Shown one piece after another: positions 1 to 7,587 of a stretch of DNA of 38,458 bases. Each line of letters opens with the position of its first letter. Positions within the stretch are counted from its first letter, which is position 1. The notes beneath the pieces are model-generated. The model saw nothing but the letters and a program-made list of their open reading frames with translations. It was not told the DNA's origin and did not search any database. Position numbers and translations under genes: made by a program. The DNA comes from Salinivirgaceae bacterium (GTDB lineage: Bacteria; Bacteroidota; Bacteroidia; Bacteroidales; Salinivirgaceae): assembly GCA_027858775.1 (NCBI GenBank), contig JAQICA010000288.1:1-38458 (forward strand). The letters run 5' to 3'.

Positions 1-96
1 TTTTATGGCCGGGAAGTCGACTCTGAAACCTACACCGAAAACTTTGTAAAGAAAAACAGGGTATTTACGTTTTCTGTTGCTTATCTTTTTAATTAA
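1..96 (+). CDS. C-terminal tail of an outer-membrane beta-barrel protein (partial)
   Basis: An open frame runs from the window edge to a TAA at 94-96 and gives 31 residues ending in RVFTFSVAYLFN. Alternating hydrophobic residues and an aromatic close to the C-terminus are typical of the last beta-strand of Bacteroidota outer-membrane barrels, such as TonB-dependent receptors, where it is read by the BAM complex. Only this tail is visible, so the family cannot be fixed. The frame is in the same strand as the lipoprotein that follows 43 bases later, so the two may be co-transcribed. Confidence 0.5.
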   Translation, partial: FYGREVDSETYTENFVKKNRVFTFSVAYLFN

Positions 97-139
97 ACCG
101 CTATACAGGTTCAAAACACTCCATTAAAATACAACCACC

Positions 140-526
140 ATGAAAAAAATCACCTTCCTTCTGCCGGTCCTTTTAATCGCATTCATTGGCTGCAAGGATG
201 ATGACGATAACACCAACCCTCCCGATACCATTCAAGGCGAATATGCCGGAACTTTTGAACGAGACGGAAACACTTCCAATGTAGAGTTGACTTTCTCCAA
301 CGGCAAATTCGAGGGAGAAAGCAATCTGGAAAAATTTCCGGCTCTTTGCAAAGGAACTTACACCATTTCGGGCGACACGATTACATTTATCGATCTGTGC
401 TCCTGGACAACAGAGTTTGATATGACATTGATACTAACCGGTGATTGGCATTATACTTTTAACAGTAATATGTTAGTATTATCGAAGTTCAACGGTGATA
501 CATACAAATTGACAAATAAGAATTAA
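140..526 (+). CDS. small secreted lipoprotein, lipocalin-like
   Basis: A 128-residue protein of unknown function. It begins with a lipoprotein signal peptide (MKKITFLLPVLLIAFIGC); the lipobox Cys is residue 18 and is followed by KDDDD, an acidic stretch of the kind linked to surface export of lipoproteins in Bacteroidota. The remaining ~100 residues are beta-strand rich with short polar turns (GEYAGTF, GKFEGES, GTYTISGDTITF), resembling the small lipocalin-like folds common in this phylum. Two Cys in the mature part could form a disulfide. It lies between the tail of an outer-membrane barrel and a tetR gene; a role in the cell envelope is inference from the signal alone. Confidence 0.7.
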   Translation: MKKITFLLPVLLIAFIGCKDDDDNTNPPDTIQGEYAGTFERDGNTSNVELTFSNGKFEGESNLEKFPALCKGTYTISGDTITFIDLCSWTTEFDMTLILTGDWHYTFNSNMLVLSKFNGDTYKLTNKN

Positions 527-545
527 TCTGACAATCTGTTTTTAT

Positions 546-563
546 AATGAATATTTATTCATT
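546..563. promoter_or_regulatory. palindromic operator upstream of tetR
   Basis: The sequence AATGAATA-TT-TATTCATT has perfect 8-base arms around a 2-base centre. Nearly the same site recurs at 1166-1183 in front of the next gene. TetR-family repressors usually bind such short palindromes at their own promoter, so this is the likely binding site of the protein encoded at 575. It overlaps the predicted promoter by one base. Confidence 0.7.
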
Positions 564-570
564 ATATTTG
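563..570 (+). promoter_or_regulatory. Bacteroidota -7 box TATATTTG of tetR
   Basis: TATATTTG matches the Bacteroidota -7 consensus TAnnTTTG exactly. It ends four bases before the ATG at 575, so transcription would start at or within a base or two of the start codon, giving a leaderless mRNA. The -33 region lies next to or under the palindrome at 546-563, so a bound repressor would block polymerase. No clear TTG -33 element is visible. Confidence 0.6.
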
Positions 571-574
571 TGCC

Positions 575-1150
575 ATGCGCGTAAAAGATTCCAATAAAAG
601 AGCGTTGATATTCGATGCCAGCCTTGTTCTTATGTACCGGGAGGGCATTGCGGGGTTAACCATGTCGAAGCTGGCCAAAAAAGCCGGCATAGCTACCGGT
701 ACATTATACATCTATTTTAAAAATAAAGAAGAACTTTTGCACGAACTCTATGTGGAATTGCGCCATAAGTCGCAGCAGCGGTTCATGAAAAATTACGATT
801 CGAACGAACCGCTCAAAATTGGACTAAAAAAAGTGTGGGTAAACTACTTGAAACACAGGATTGAACACCACAAAGAGAGTGTATTTTTGGAGCAATATTA
901 CCGTTCGCCTTACATAACACCGGAACATCACAAGCTGGCAGAGCAAATGAAATCGCCGGTGCACGAGCTCATCAGAAGGGGGAAACGCGAAATGATCATA
1001 AAAAACCACGTAGACGACGAGATGCTTTTCCTGGCCATGATTGGGTTTATACGCGAATTGGCCGACGAAACCATGTCTAATGTATATGAATTGAACCAAC
1101 AGCGTATTGAACAAGCGTTTCAATTGAGTTGGGATATGATAAAGATGTAA
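575..1150 (+). CDS. TetR/AcrR family transcriptional regulator
   Basis: A 191-residue protein of normal TetR length. The N-terminal ~50 residues form the TetR DNA-binding domain, with the helix-turn-helix around LTMSKLAKKAGIATGTLYIY and the conserved YFKNKEELL that follows. The C-terminal ~130 residues are the helical ligand-binding and dimer domain, which gives no ligand prediction. It sits just upstream of two membrane-protein genes. A palindrome at 546-563 covers its own promoter and a near copy at 1166-1183 covers that of the neighbour, so it probably represses both itself and them. The start at 575 gives the standard N-terminus; the promoter position implies a leaderless message. Confidence 0.9.
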   Translation: MRVKDSNKRALIFDASLVLMYREGIAGLTMSKLAKKAGIATGTLYIYFKNKEELLHELYVELRHKSQQRFMKNYDSNEPLKIGLKKVWVNYLKHRIEHHKESVFLEQYYRSPYITPEHHKLAEQMKSPVHELIRRGKREMIIKNHVDDEMLFLAMIGFIRELADETMSNVYELNQQRIEQAFQLSWDMIKM

Positions 1151-1165
1151 ATTTTTTATATTTAA

Positions 1166-1183
1166 AATGAATATTTATTCACT
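1166..1183. promoter_or_regulatory. second TetR-type palindrome, upstream of the membrane-protein operon
   Basis: AATGAATATTTATTCACT differs from the 546-563 site at a single base in the right arm. It lies 14 bases before the ATG at 1198 and directly after a near-consensus -7 box, TATATTTA, at 1157-1164. A repressor bound here would cover the transcription start. The pairing of two matching sites is good evidence that the tetR gene controls the 1198 and 2025 genes. Confidence 0.7.
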
Positions 1184-1197
1184 TAAAAAATGGATTT

Positions 1198-2028
1198 ATG
1201 GACATACCAATTTGGCAGTACCTCGTTTCAATGCCTTTGTACATAGGCATTCTGATGATTCTTGTGGAGCTGATGCGCAAATTTAGCCGCGCTTCTGCTA
1301 TCTTCTGGATTTTAGCACTTTTCACCTTTCCCTTGTGGGACGCTCAGTTAGATGGCTGGTTCCGCTGGGTAAAAACCTTTTCTGTGCTCCTACCCACCGC
1401 ACTCATTTTAGGTTTGGGGCGTATAGCTCATTACGAAAATCGTGGCGGCTGGTGGTCGTTTTTTCGCAAAGATTGGGTTTTATGGTCGCTCTACGGCGTT
1501 TTGGGACTAAATATTTTGGAAGCGTCACTAAAAGACATTGCGCTGGGCAATTATTTTAACGCCATTTCCGGATTTATTCTCATTGTTACCATACCGCTGT
1601 TCAAATCGAAAGGAATGAAAAATGGCTGGGCCTTTTCAAAGAAAAAACCCGGCGATATGCTTGCGTATACCGACCCGATGTGGAACTTTTTATACACCAC
1701 ATGGAACATTGCTTTCGTTTATGCAGAAAATCCCGGATTTGCAGCTAGTTCGTTATGTATCTTGCTCGCAGCTGAAATTTATCCACACCTGAAAAACCGT
1801 CCTGAACTTTACGTCCAGGCGCGTGCTTACACCCTTGCCGTCCACATTCTGATTCGTGCCACCTACGATATTTTCACTCCCATCATGGATTCATCGGCAT
1901 TTGCCAATGAAACCGCAGTATACTATTGGGGAATGATCAATTTTGTGCTACATGTGCCATACCTGTTCTGGTATTTTATAAAGCGAAGGAAAAATTTCAA
2001 GGAAAACGAAAATCTGGCTAAAGCATGA
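1198..2028 (+). CDS. multi-pass membrane protein (possibly DUF5692 family), TetR-controlled
   Basis: A 276-residue integral membrane protein with about seven or eight hydrophobic segments, rich in Trp, and no signal peptide or catalytic motif that I recognise. It is clearly paralogous to the C-terminal two thirds of the next gene. Shared blocks, in order, are EL.RK, WF.WVK..SV, N..EA...D, WN..YVY or WNIAFVY, and QARA(Y/F)TLA. The family assignment to DUF5692 is from memory and tentative. It overlaps the following gene by four bases (ATGA), so the two are translationally coupled. The TetR-type operator just upstream suggests induction by a small molecule, which would fit transport, efflux or membrane-stress roles, but that is inference. 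Confidence 0.75.
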   Translation: MDIPIWQYLVSMPLYIGILMILVELMRKFSRASAIFWILALFTFPLWDAQLDGWFRWVKTFSVLLPTALILGLGRIAHYENRGGWWSFFRKDWVLWSLYGVLGLNILEASLKDIALGNYFNAISGFILIVTIPLFKSKGMKNGWAFSKKKPGDMLAYTDPMWNFLYTTWNIAFVYAENPGFAASSLCILLAAEIYPHLKNRPELYVQARAYTLAVHILIRATYDIFTPIMDSSAFANETAVYYWGMINFVLHVPYLFWYFIKRRKNFKENENLAKA

Positions 2029-3173
2029 AAAATTTAAAAATCTTAGTATTGATTGTCCTGGCATTTTTTGCAGGGACAAACGTATCGCCGGCGCAGCAGT
2101 TTAAGCAAGGGAAGTGGCAAACCATTATTGATGGGCAATCGGGCGAAGGCGCATTTTTTTATCGGCTTCATTTTATGTCAGACAATGTTGTGGAAATAAC
2201 ACAGCAAAAAGGCGGTCTGAACACCATCACCGAACAAAAGAGATGGGATAGAGAAGGAAATAAAATTGTAATAACCGATAATGACTCATCTGCCATTGCA
2301 GCATTTGACGGCTCCACGCTTACCATTACCGATGAAAACACACTGATTTACAATAATCCACCTTATGAAGGCAAGGTAAAACCATACCAACATGGACTGG
2401 CCATTTTACACTGGGTGTTGATTCTTGTTGTACTTATTATTCTAAATGAATTATTTAGAAAAAGCAAGTGGGCATCTATCATTTTCTTTCTCGTGTTGCC
2501 TGTAGTATTATCTATTTTTGTGTGGCCCAACCAGGGTGTCACCTATTGGTTTAAGTGGGTGAAAGTGTATTCTGTAGTATTTGCTTCTATTTGGTTTATT
2601 TTCATTCGTTATTCCAAACATTTCGGAAAACATAACTGGGTGAAACTAATTGCCGCCATGTTCCTGGCAGTGAATATTATGGAAGCTGTTTCGCAGGATT
2701 TTTCCATGGGGCATTTGCCCAACGTGCTGAATGGTATTGCCGGAGTGCTTAGTACAATAACTTTGTTTTATGGCTGGAAAAAAATTGGACCCGACAATTC
2801 TAAAGAAAAAGATATGGTGTGGCCCGGAATGCCCATACTCTGGATCATTGCCTACGATGTGTGGAATATCGTGTATGTGTATCTGAATTTTCCAGGTTCT
2901 ACATCGGCACAGTTAATGGTTTTACTTTCGTGTACAATACCGGCACTGTTTATCAAGAAAGGAACATGGTTGCAGGCCCGTGCATTTACGCTGGCAGCCT
3001 GGTTTATGTATTACTTTACGTTTCCCAGGTTTACAGAGCAGCTGGAGCTGATGGTGCCGCGCAATAATACATTGATGCTGACTGTAGCCCTCTTGAGTAT
3101 TGTGTTGAACGTGGTCTACTTTGGTGTATTTATAAAAAAGATTGCCCACAAACGCTCCATGGCCAATCAATAG
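2025..3173 (+). CDS. membrane protein with extra N-terminal secreted beta domain, paralogue of upstream gene
   Basis: A 382-residue protein. Residues 1-24 are a signal peptide (ending SPAQQ). Residues ~25-120 are a beta-rich, lipocalin-like domain (GKWQTIIDGQSGEG, VVEITQQKGG, NKIVITDNDS) predicted outside the cytoplasmic membrane. Residues ~125-375 are a seven- to eight-segment membrane domain homologous to the whole upstream protein; both keep a WN.(A/V) motif followed by VY and an L/VQARA(F/Y)TLA block. The start ATG overlaps the stop of the 1198 gene. The tandem looks like a duplication in which one copy gained a periplasmic sensing or binding domain. Function unknown. Confidence 0.75.
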   Translation: MKNLKILVLIVLAFFAGTNVSPAQQFKQGKWQTIIDGQSGEGAFFYRLHFMSDNVVEITQQKGGLNTITEQKRWDREGNKIVITDNDSSAIAAFDGSTLTITDENTLIYNNPPYEGKVKPYQHGLAILHWVLILVVLIILNELFRKSKWASIIFFLVLPVVLSIFVWPNQGVTYWFKWVKVYSVVFASIWFIFIRYSKHFGKHNWVKLIAAMFLAVNIMEAVSQDFSMGHLPNVLNGIAGVLSTITLFYGWKKIGPDNSKEKDMVWPGMPILWIIAYDVWNIVYVYLNFPGSTSAQLMVLLSCTIPALFIKKGTWLQARAFTLAAWFMYYFTFPRFTEQLELMVPRNNTLMLTVALLSIVLNVVYFGVFIKKIAHKRSMANQ

Positions 3174-3469
3174 TATTTCTACTTTTCTGTAAATACTGCA
3201 TAATCCTACGATTCCGGTGTTGGTTCAGTTGAACCCGCGCCGGAATTTCTTCGTTTCAGGGCTTATTTGACCAGTAAATGCTAAAAACACCCAAAAGCAA
3301 AAACTGTTTGTAATCGTATCATCCAAAAAAACGTTGATTGAAATAGACGAATCAAAAATTGAGGTTTATCGCAACGAAAGAACAGGTTTCATATTTGTTC
3401 TGATTCTTGGTTTTAACATTGGGAAATAATCCGTAACTTGCATAATGTAAACATAGAAATCTACTGCCG

Positions 3470-4084
3470 ATGAAACCGCTCTTTTTAATTATCTTCGTCA
3501 CTGCAATGCTCCAATCAGCATTTAGCCAATTGAACCCTATCCAAAACCTTGATTGGTATCATACTTACCCGAACCAGGTAAACACCTATTCGTTAACTTG
3601 GGAAACGCCAGAAACATCATCCGACAATCTTGTTGGCTACAATGTGTATCGAAACGATGAGGTGTACCGCTTTCAAACTGACACAGCGATCTATTATGGT
3701 ATTGATTCGTCAAATGCTCCACAAGATTTTTTAATGTTTGATTTTGGGTCGTTTTATATTCATGTAACGGCAGTGTATAACGATTCAACAGATGAGTCGG
3801 GATACATCGACTCTGTGCATTGTGGTGGAGTGATAATTGGACTGGGTGATATTTTAAAGAATGAATTTGCCATTTATCCGAATCCTGCAAAAGACTATGT
3901 GCAAATTCAAACGGAGCAGGAGGTCAATTCAATCGAAATTATCAATATGGCGGGGCAAGTCATTCACAAAAACAAACAATCTAAGATGATTGATATCAAC
4001 AAAATACCACAAGGAACTTATGTGTTAAAAGCCTCAACAAATAAAGGAATTAAGACGGAAATTCTTATTAAGGAAGAGGAATAA
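3470..4084 (+). CDS. small secreted protein with T9SS type A sorting domain
   Basis: A 204-residue protein with a signal peptide (residues 1-19, ending AFSQ). The middle (~25-120) looks like a single fibronectin type III-like module (LTWETPE, GYNVYRNDEVY, IHVTAVYNDS). Residues ~132-201 form a type A C-terminal sorting domain: FAIYPNPAKDYVQI, then IEIINMAGQVI, then IPQGTYVLKAS and a final IKTEILIKEE strand. Such domains direct export through the type IX secretion system, with cleavage and anchoring at the surface. No enzymatic domain is visible. It is followed 17 bases later by a hydrolase gene and may share its transcript. Confidence 0.8.
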   Translation: MKPLFLIIFVTAMLQSAFSQLNPIQNLDWYHTYPNQVNTYSLTWETPETSSDNLVGYNVYRNDEVYRFQTDTAIYYGIDSSNAPQDFLMFDFGSFYIHVTAVYNDSTDESGYIDSVHCGGVIIGLGDILKNEFAIYPNPAKDYVQIQTEQEVNSIEIINMAGQVIHKNKQSKMIDINKIPQGTYVLKASTNKGIKTEILIKEEE

Positions 4085-4101
4085 CTAAAAAATACTGTAT
4101 T

Positions 4102-4854
4102 ATGATACAAAAACTATTAATACTTTCGTTGCTGCTTTTGGCACTGTTGAGTTGCAACCAATCGAAAACTCAACCAAATGATTTTGAATCAATTCAAATA
4201 TCTGGGGAAAATGACATCTCCATTAGGGGAGATCTTTACCAACTCGAGAAAACGAGCAAACCTTTTGTTTTGTTGTTTCACCAGGCTGGGTACAGCAGAG
4301 GAGAATACCGCGAAACTGCGCCATGGCTGAACAAAATGGGTTTTTCCTGTCTGGCTATTGATCAGCGTTCGGGCAATGCAGTAAACGGCGTAGAAAATGA
4401 AACATACAAACAGGCCAAATCCATGGGGTTAGATACCGACTATGTTTCGGCCCTCCCCGATTTACGATCGGCAATTGAATACGTGCAAAATGAGCTCGGA
4501 CAAAAAGAAATTATTTTGGTAGGAAGTTCCTATTCCGCTGCGCTGGTTTTTATTCTAGCCACAGAATATCCCGACAAAGTAAAAGGATTGGCAGCTTTCT
4601 CACCAGGTGAATATTTTAAATACAACGGTAAAAAAATGACTAGCTACGCTGCAAACGTGAGTTGTCCGGTATTTATAACCTCGGCGGCCAAAGAAAAAAA
4701 GCACTGGGAAGAGATTTACGATGCACTAAAATCTGAAAAGAATTATTTCCTCCCTGATTCAAATGGGTTTCATGGCTCACAAGCATTATGGAGCAAAAAT
4801 AAAGGATACAAAGCATACCGGAAGGTCTTCAAGGAATTTCTCGACCAATATTAG
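4102..4854 (+). CDS. lipoprotein alpha/beta hydrolase (dienelactone hydrolase-like)
   Basis: A 250-residue protein with a lipoprotein signal whose lipobox Cys is residue 18 (LALLSC). The mature part is an alpha/beta hydrolase: oxyanion loop LLFHQAGYSRGEY at ~57-69, nucleophile elbow VGSSYSA with Ser143 in a G-x-S-x-S rather than G-x-S-x-G context, and a likely catalytic His224 in NGFHGSQAL. The acid is less clear; E198 region is possible. It is expected to be membrane-anchored outside the cytoplasm and to cleave an ester or similar substrate, which I cannot specify. It lies 17 bases after the T9SS cargo gene. Confidence 0.8.
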   Translation: MIQKLLILSLLLLALLSCNQSKTQPNDFESIQISGENDISIRGDLYQLEKTSKPFVLLFHQAGYSRGEYRETAPWLNKMGFSCLAIDQRSGNAVNGVENETYKQAKSMGLDTDYVSALPDLRSAIEYVQNELGQKEIILVGSSYSAALVFILATEYPDKVKGLAAFSPGEYFKYNGKKMTSYAANVSCPVFITSAAKEKKHWEEIYDALKSEKNYFLPDSNGFHGSQALWSKNKGYKAYRKVFKEFLDQY

Positions 4855-4949
4855 TCTCAAGTCAATGCTGTTATTGTTCTAATTGTCATCAATTTTTTTT
4901 CTGGAAGAACTTATTTCTGTGCTTTATTGCGCATTTTGGGTGATCAGTT

Positions 4950-4970
4950 GAAAAAGTTGTGGACTTTTTC
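4950..4970 (+). terminator. possible hairpin terminator after the lipoprotein hydrolase
   Basis: GAAAAAGT and ACTTTTTC form an 8-bp stem around the loop TGTGG, with a T-run (4978-4984) a few bases downstream. It is 95 bases after the stop codon. The stem is AT-rich, so it is a weak candidate. Confidence 0.3.
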
Positions 4971-5039
4971 ACCAAACTTTTTTTCTTGAAAATAAAAGTT
5001 GCAAAAAATTCAATATCAAAAACGCTTCAACCCGCTCTA

Positions 5040-5104
5040 TTCAATAGATTTAATGACCTATAAAAGCTGAACAAGCCTCTTTTATGTCATTTATATCTAT
5101 TGAA
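5040..5104. repeat. inverted repeat with 18-19 base arms
   Basis: The left arm TTCAATAGATTTAATGAC (5040-5057) pairs with GTCATTTATATCTATTGAA (5086-5104), with one indel, around a 28-base loop. The left arm and loop have a diverged relative at 37412-37465 (shared CCTCTTTTA/CCTCCTTTTA end), so this is a dispersed element rather than a local accident. No adjacent transposase gene is present. Confidence 0.6.
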
Positions 5105-5261
5105 CCGAGCGATTAGCGAGCTACATCCATCCATTAAAATCAATTTTAAACTGGATGAATATTCACTCCTACGCTGGCTCGCCAATTTGATCAGGCCAGC
5201 CCGCACCAGGCAGATACTCAAATCACCAAAACGCCATCAAATTGGAGGGATTGACATAAGT

Positions 5262-5425
5262 ATTTTAAGCGGGCACCTTCCTTCTTGAAGCAAATGGCCG
5301 AAGGCAAATTGAAAACTGTTTGAGGTAATGCGTAGTAACCTTGTAAAGAATCGATTAACATGCCAGCATTATCGAGTTTTTTCAATTTAATTTGTAAAAG
5401 AATGGAAGGTCGCTTAAAATGCTAA
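5262..5425. repeat. long imperfect palindrome, member of the dispersed intergenic repeat family
   Basis: The outer arms TTTTAAGCGGGCACCTTCC (about 5264-5282) and its counterpart around 5400-5420 (GGAAGGTCGCTTAAAA) are inverted copies. Inner arms with CAAATTGAAAACT near 5305 and AGTTTTTTCAATTT near 5377 continue the pairing. The centre carries a GCG(T/A)-type core followed by AAACAGTT when read on the minus strand, as in the copies near 27.8 and 35.9 kb. Confidence 0.45.
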
Positions 5426-5600
5426 GTCTTGACTTTTTGCTTCGTTTTTGGTTAAGCAAAAATGAAGGTTAGAATTCATCAAAGGCTAATAAACAAAAAG
5501 AATATTATGATTATTATAAGCTTCTGTTTAATATTAAAATTTAAGCTTTTTATAGTCCACAATTTTATGAAGTGACCCCACAAAACAGAGCAAAACCAAA

Positions 5601-5632
5601 AAAAGCCGGAAGTAATGCTACTTCCGGCTTTT
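5601..5632 (-). terminator. intrinsic terminator of tnaA
   Basis: The perfect inverted repeat AAAAGCCGGAAGTA / TACTTCCGGCTTTT has 14-bp arms around a 4-base loop (ATGC). On the minus strand it is followed by a run of T. It lies 18 bases beyond the tryptophanase stop codon at 5650. Confidence 0.9.
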
Positions 5633-5649
5633 GAGTTATGTGTTTAGGC

Positions 5650-7029
5650 CTACTTTACTCTGTCTAGTTCTACAGTAAAGTGCCTCATGATAGGCGCTTC
5701 AGTAATGATTTTATACCCGCTGGTAATTTCGTTTCGGCGGTCGTATACATTCTTTGCAGCAGCAGCAACTACATCCATATGGTTGTTTGTATAAACGCGC
5801 CGGGGCACAGCCAAACGTAAAAGCTCCAGTTTGGGATACCGGTTTTCGCGCGTATCGGGGTCGCGATCGGCCAGCAAAGTACCAATTTCAACGCCGCGAA
5901 TACCAGCCTCCAAATATAACTCCACGCCTAACGTTTGTGCAATGTATTCCTCTTTAGGAACGTTGGGAAGAATTTTTGTAGCATCGAGGAAAATAGCGTG
6001 GCCACCTGCAGGGCGTTGGAATGGAACACCGTATTCTGCTAATTTTGAACCCAAATATTCTACTTGCTTAATGCGCGTTTCCAGGTAATCGAATTCAGTC
6101 CCTTCGTCTAAACCCACAGCCAGCGCATTCATGTCGCGGCCACTCATTCCACCGTAGGTAATGTATCCTTCAAACATAATATTGAAGGTCGATGCCTTTT
6201 TGAGCAATTCTTCATCGCGGAAGCAAACAAAACCACCCATATTTACAATAGCATCTTTTTTAGACGACATCGTGGCTAAATCGGCATGCTGGAACATTTC
6301 CAATACAATTTCTTTAATGGTTTTATTGGCATATCCCTCCTCGCGAATTTTAATAAAGTAAGCATTTTCTGCAAACCGTGCGGAATCGAACAACAATTTT
6401 ACATCGTACTTTTTTGCCAGTGCCGAAACGCCTCTAATATTTTCCATTGAAACAGGCTGGCCACCGGCTGTATTGTTTGTAATGGTTAGAACGATAAACG
6501 GAATTTGTTCTTTCGGGTTTTCTTTCAGTACTTTTTCCAACTTGTTCAGGTCTACATTTCCTTTAAAAGGATGCTCAAGTTGTGGATCAAATGCCTCATC
6601 GATAGTACAATCGACTGCATGCGCTTTACGAAACTCGATGTGTCCTTTGGTGGTATCGAAATGGCTGTTTCCGGGAACAATATTGCCTTCTTTAACCAAT
6701 ACCGAAAACAGTACGTTTTCAGCCGCACGACCTTGGTGCGTTGGCAAAAAATAGTCGAAACCGAGAATGTTTTTCAAAGCATTCTTCATGTTGTAATACG
6801 AACGTGCTCCGGCATACGATTCATCGCCCAGCATAAGAGCCGACCATTGTTGCTCGCTCATTGCACCAGTACCCGAATCGGTCAGCAAATCGATATAAAC
6901 ATAATCGCTTTTGAGGTTAAACAAATTGTAACGAGCATCTTTAATCCATTGTAAACGCTCTTCTTTAGTGCTTTTCCGAATGGGTTCAACCATTTTAATC
7001 TTATACGATTCTGCAAATGGAATATTCAT
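5650..7029 (-). CDS. tnaA: tryptophanase
   Basis: A 459-residue PLP-dependent beta-eliminating lyase that splits L-tryptophan into indole, pyruvate and ammonia in the cytoplasm. The fold is shared with tyrosine phenol-lyase (TPL), so the substrate must be decided by key residues. The PLP lysine is K258 in TMSSKKDA. The position matching TPL Thr124 is Asp (HFDTTKGH, as in tryptophanase), that matching TPL Arg381 is Ile382 (GVEIG), and that matching TPL Phe448 is His450 (MRHFT). All three favour tryptophanase. Other conserved blocks are YIDLLTDSGTGAM, PTHQGRAAEN and DSARFAENAYFI. It is monocistronic with a strong terminator; I see no Trp-containing leader peptide of the E. coli TnaC type and no adjacent permease. 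Confidence 0.93.
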   Translation of the reverse strand: MNIPFAESYKIKMVEPIRKSTKEERLQWIKDARYNLFNLKSDYVYIDLLTDSGTGAMSEQQWSALMLGDESYAGARSYYNMKNALKNILGFDYFLPTHQGRAAENVLFSVLVKEGNIVPGNSHFDTTKGHIEFRKAHAVDCTIDEAFDPQLEHPFKGNVDLNKLEKVLKENPKEQIPFIVLTITNNTAGGQPVSMENIRGVSALAKKYDVKLLFDSARFAENAYFIKIREEGYANKTIKEIVLEMFQHADLATMSSKKDAIVNMGGFVCFRDEELLKKASTFNIMFEGYITYGGMSGRDMNALAVGLDEGTEFDYLETRIKQVEYLGSKLAEYGVPFQRPAGGHAIFLDATKILPNVPKEEYIAQTLGVELYLEAGIRGVEIGTLLADRDPDTRENRYPKLELLRLAVPRRVYTNNHMDVVAAAAKNVYDRRNEITSGYKIITEAPIMRHFTVELDRVK

Positions 7030-7587
7030 AATATTTAATATTTAATTGGTTAGGTTTGTTTCCCGAAAGTAAATGCAGCAATATGGCGCACTCCAATAAA
7101 AAACAAAACCGAGAAAAAATAATTAACTGTAAATCAAAAGATAATTTCGAGTAAGCACATGCCCTGCTGCGCCAGAAATTTTTGATAGCGCAAATAATAA
7201 ATCAGTATGTAAAAAAAACGTAAAAAAAGGGCATGTAGCCAGAGTTGGCTAATAGTGGAATACGTCGCGCCGTTTGATATTGACATAACGAATTATTGCA
7301 AAAACAGAAATATTTTTAACATGCATCATGGGAGCAAATTTACAAATTCCATTAAAACAAAAAACAAACGCCTATCAATTTTTTTTCCACAAACACGATC
7401 GAACTTAATTGCCAATGCAAGAAGCCAAAACAACCAAAAGGCACCCTTGAATAATAGCTGAATGAATAAAACGGGTGACATTTACCGCTATAATATTCAA
7501 GCTATATCGAATTCTAAACAGATCTTTTCTTAATTTTGCCGATATTGCGACAGAAGAAACAGAGTGTAAACCAAAAAGAGCAATCAA
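7030..7587. other. 558-bp divergent intergenic region
   Basis: This separates the start codons of tnaA (minus strand) and the DUF3078 gene (plus strand). It is AT-rich with no convincing gene; short frames of 60-68 codons on both strands have no recognisable product. A -7 box for the plus-strand gene is at 7531-7538. A small AGCCA/TGGCT hairpin near 7237-7251 is the only other structure I see. A clear tnaA promoter could not be identified. Confidence 0.5.
7531..7538 (+). promoter_or_regulatory. -7 box TAATTTTG of the DUF3078 gene
   Basis: Exact match to TAnnTTTG, placing the transcript start near 7544 and giving a leader of roughly 43 bases before the ATG at 7588. A -33 TTG at the right distance is not evident. 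Confidence 0.5.

Larger units (their letters stand above)
4855..5649. other. 795-bp gene-free, repeat-bearing intergenic region
   Basis: No credible gene lies here; the one 62-codon frame at 5100-5288 runs through repeats and has no recognisable product. The region contains a near-perfect inverted repeat with arms at 5040-5057 and 5086-5104. The block around it (about 5031-5084) resembles 37412-37465, beyond the SOD genes. A second long imperfect palindrome spans about 5262-5425. The tnaA terminator closes the region at 5601-5632. Confidence 0.6.

Noticed and set aside
3174-3469. RNA gene or promoter in the gap before the small T9SS protein
   Set aside because: Only a weak TAACTTG near 3434 and no stable hairpin with T-run; nothing supportable.
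5100-5288. 62-codon frame in the gene-free region
   Set aside because: Runs through one arm of an inverted repeat and into another palindrome; the peptide resembles nothing I know.
5650-7029. Tyrosine phenol-lyase
   Set aside because: The residues aligned with TPL Thr124, Arg381 and Phe448 are Asp, Ile and His, as in tryptophanase.
7030-7250. TnaC-like leader peptide before tnaA
   Set aside because: Minus-strand short frames exist (for example an aromatic MPFFYVFFTY) but none has Trp or a following Rho-type region that I can support.
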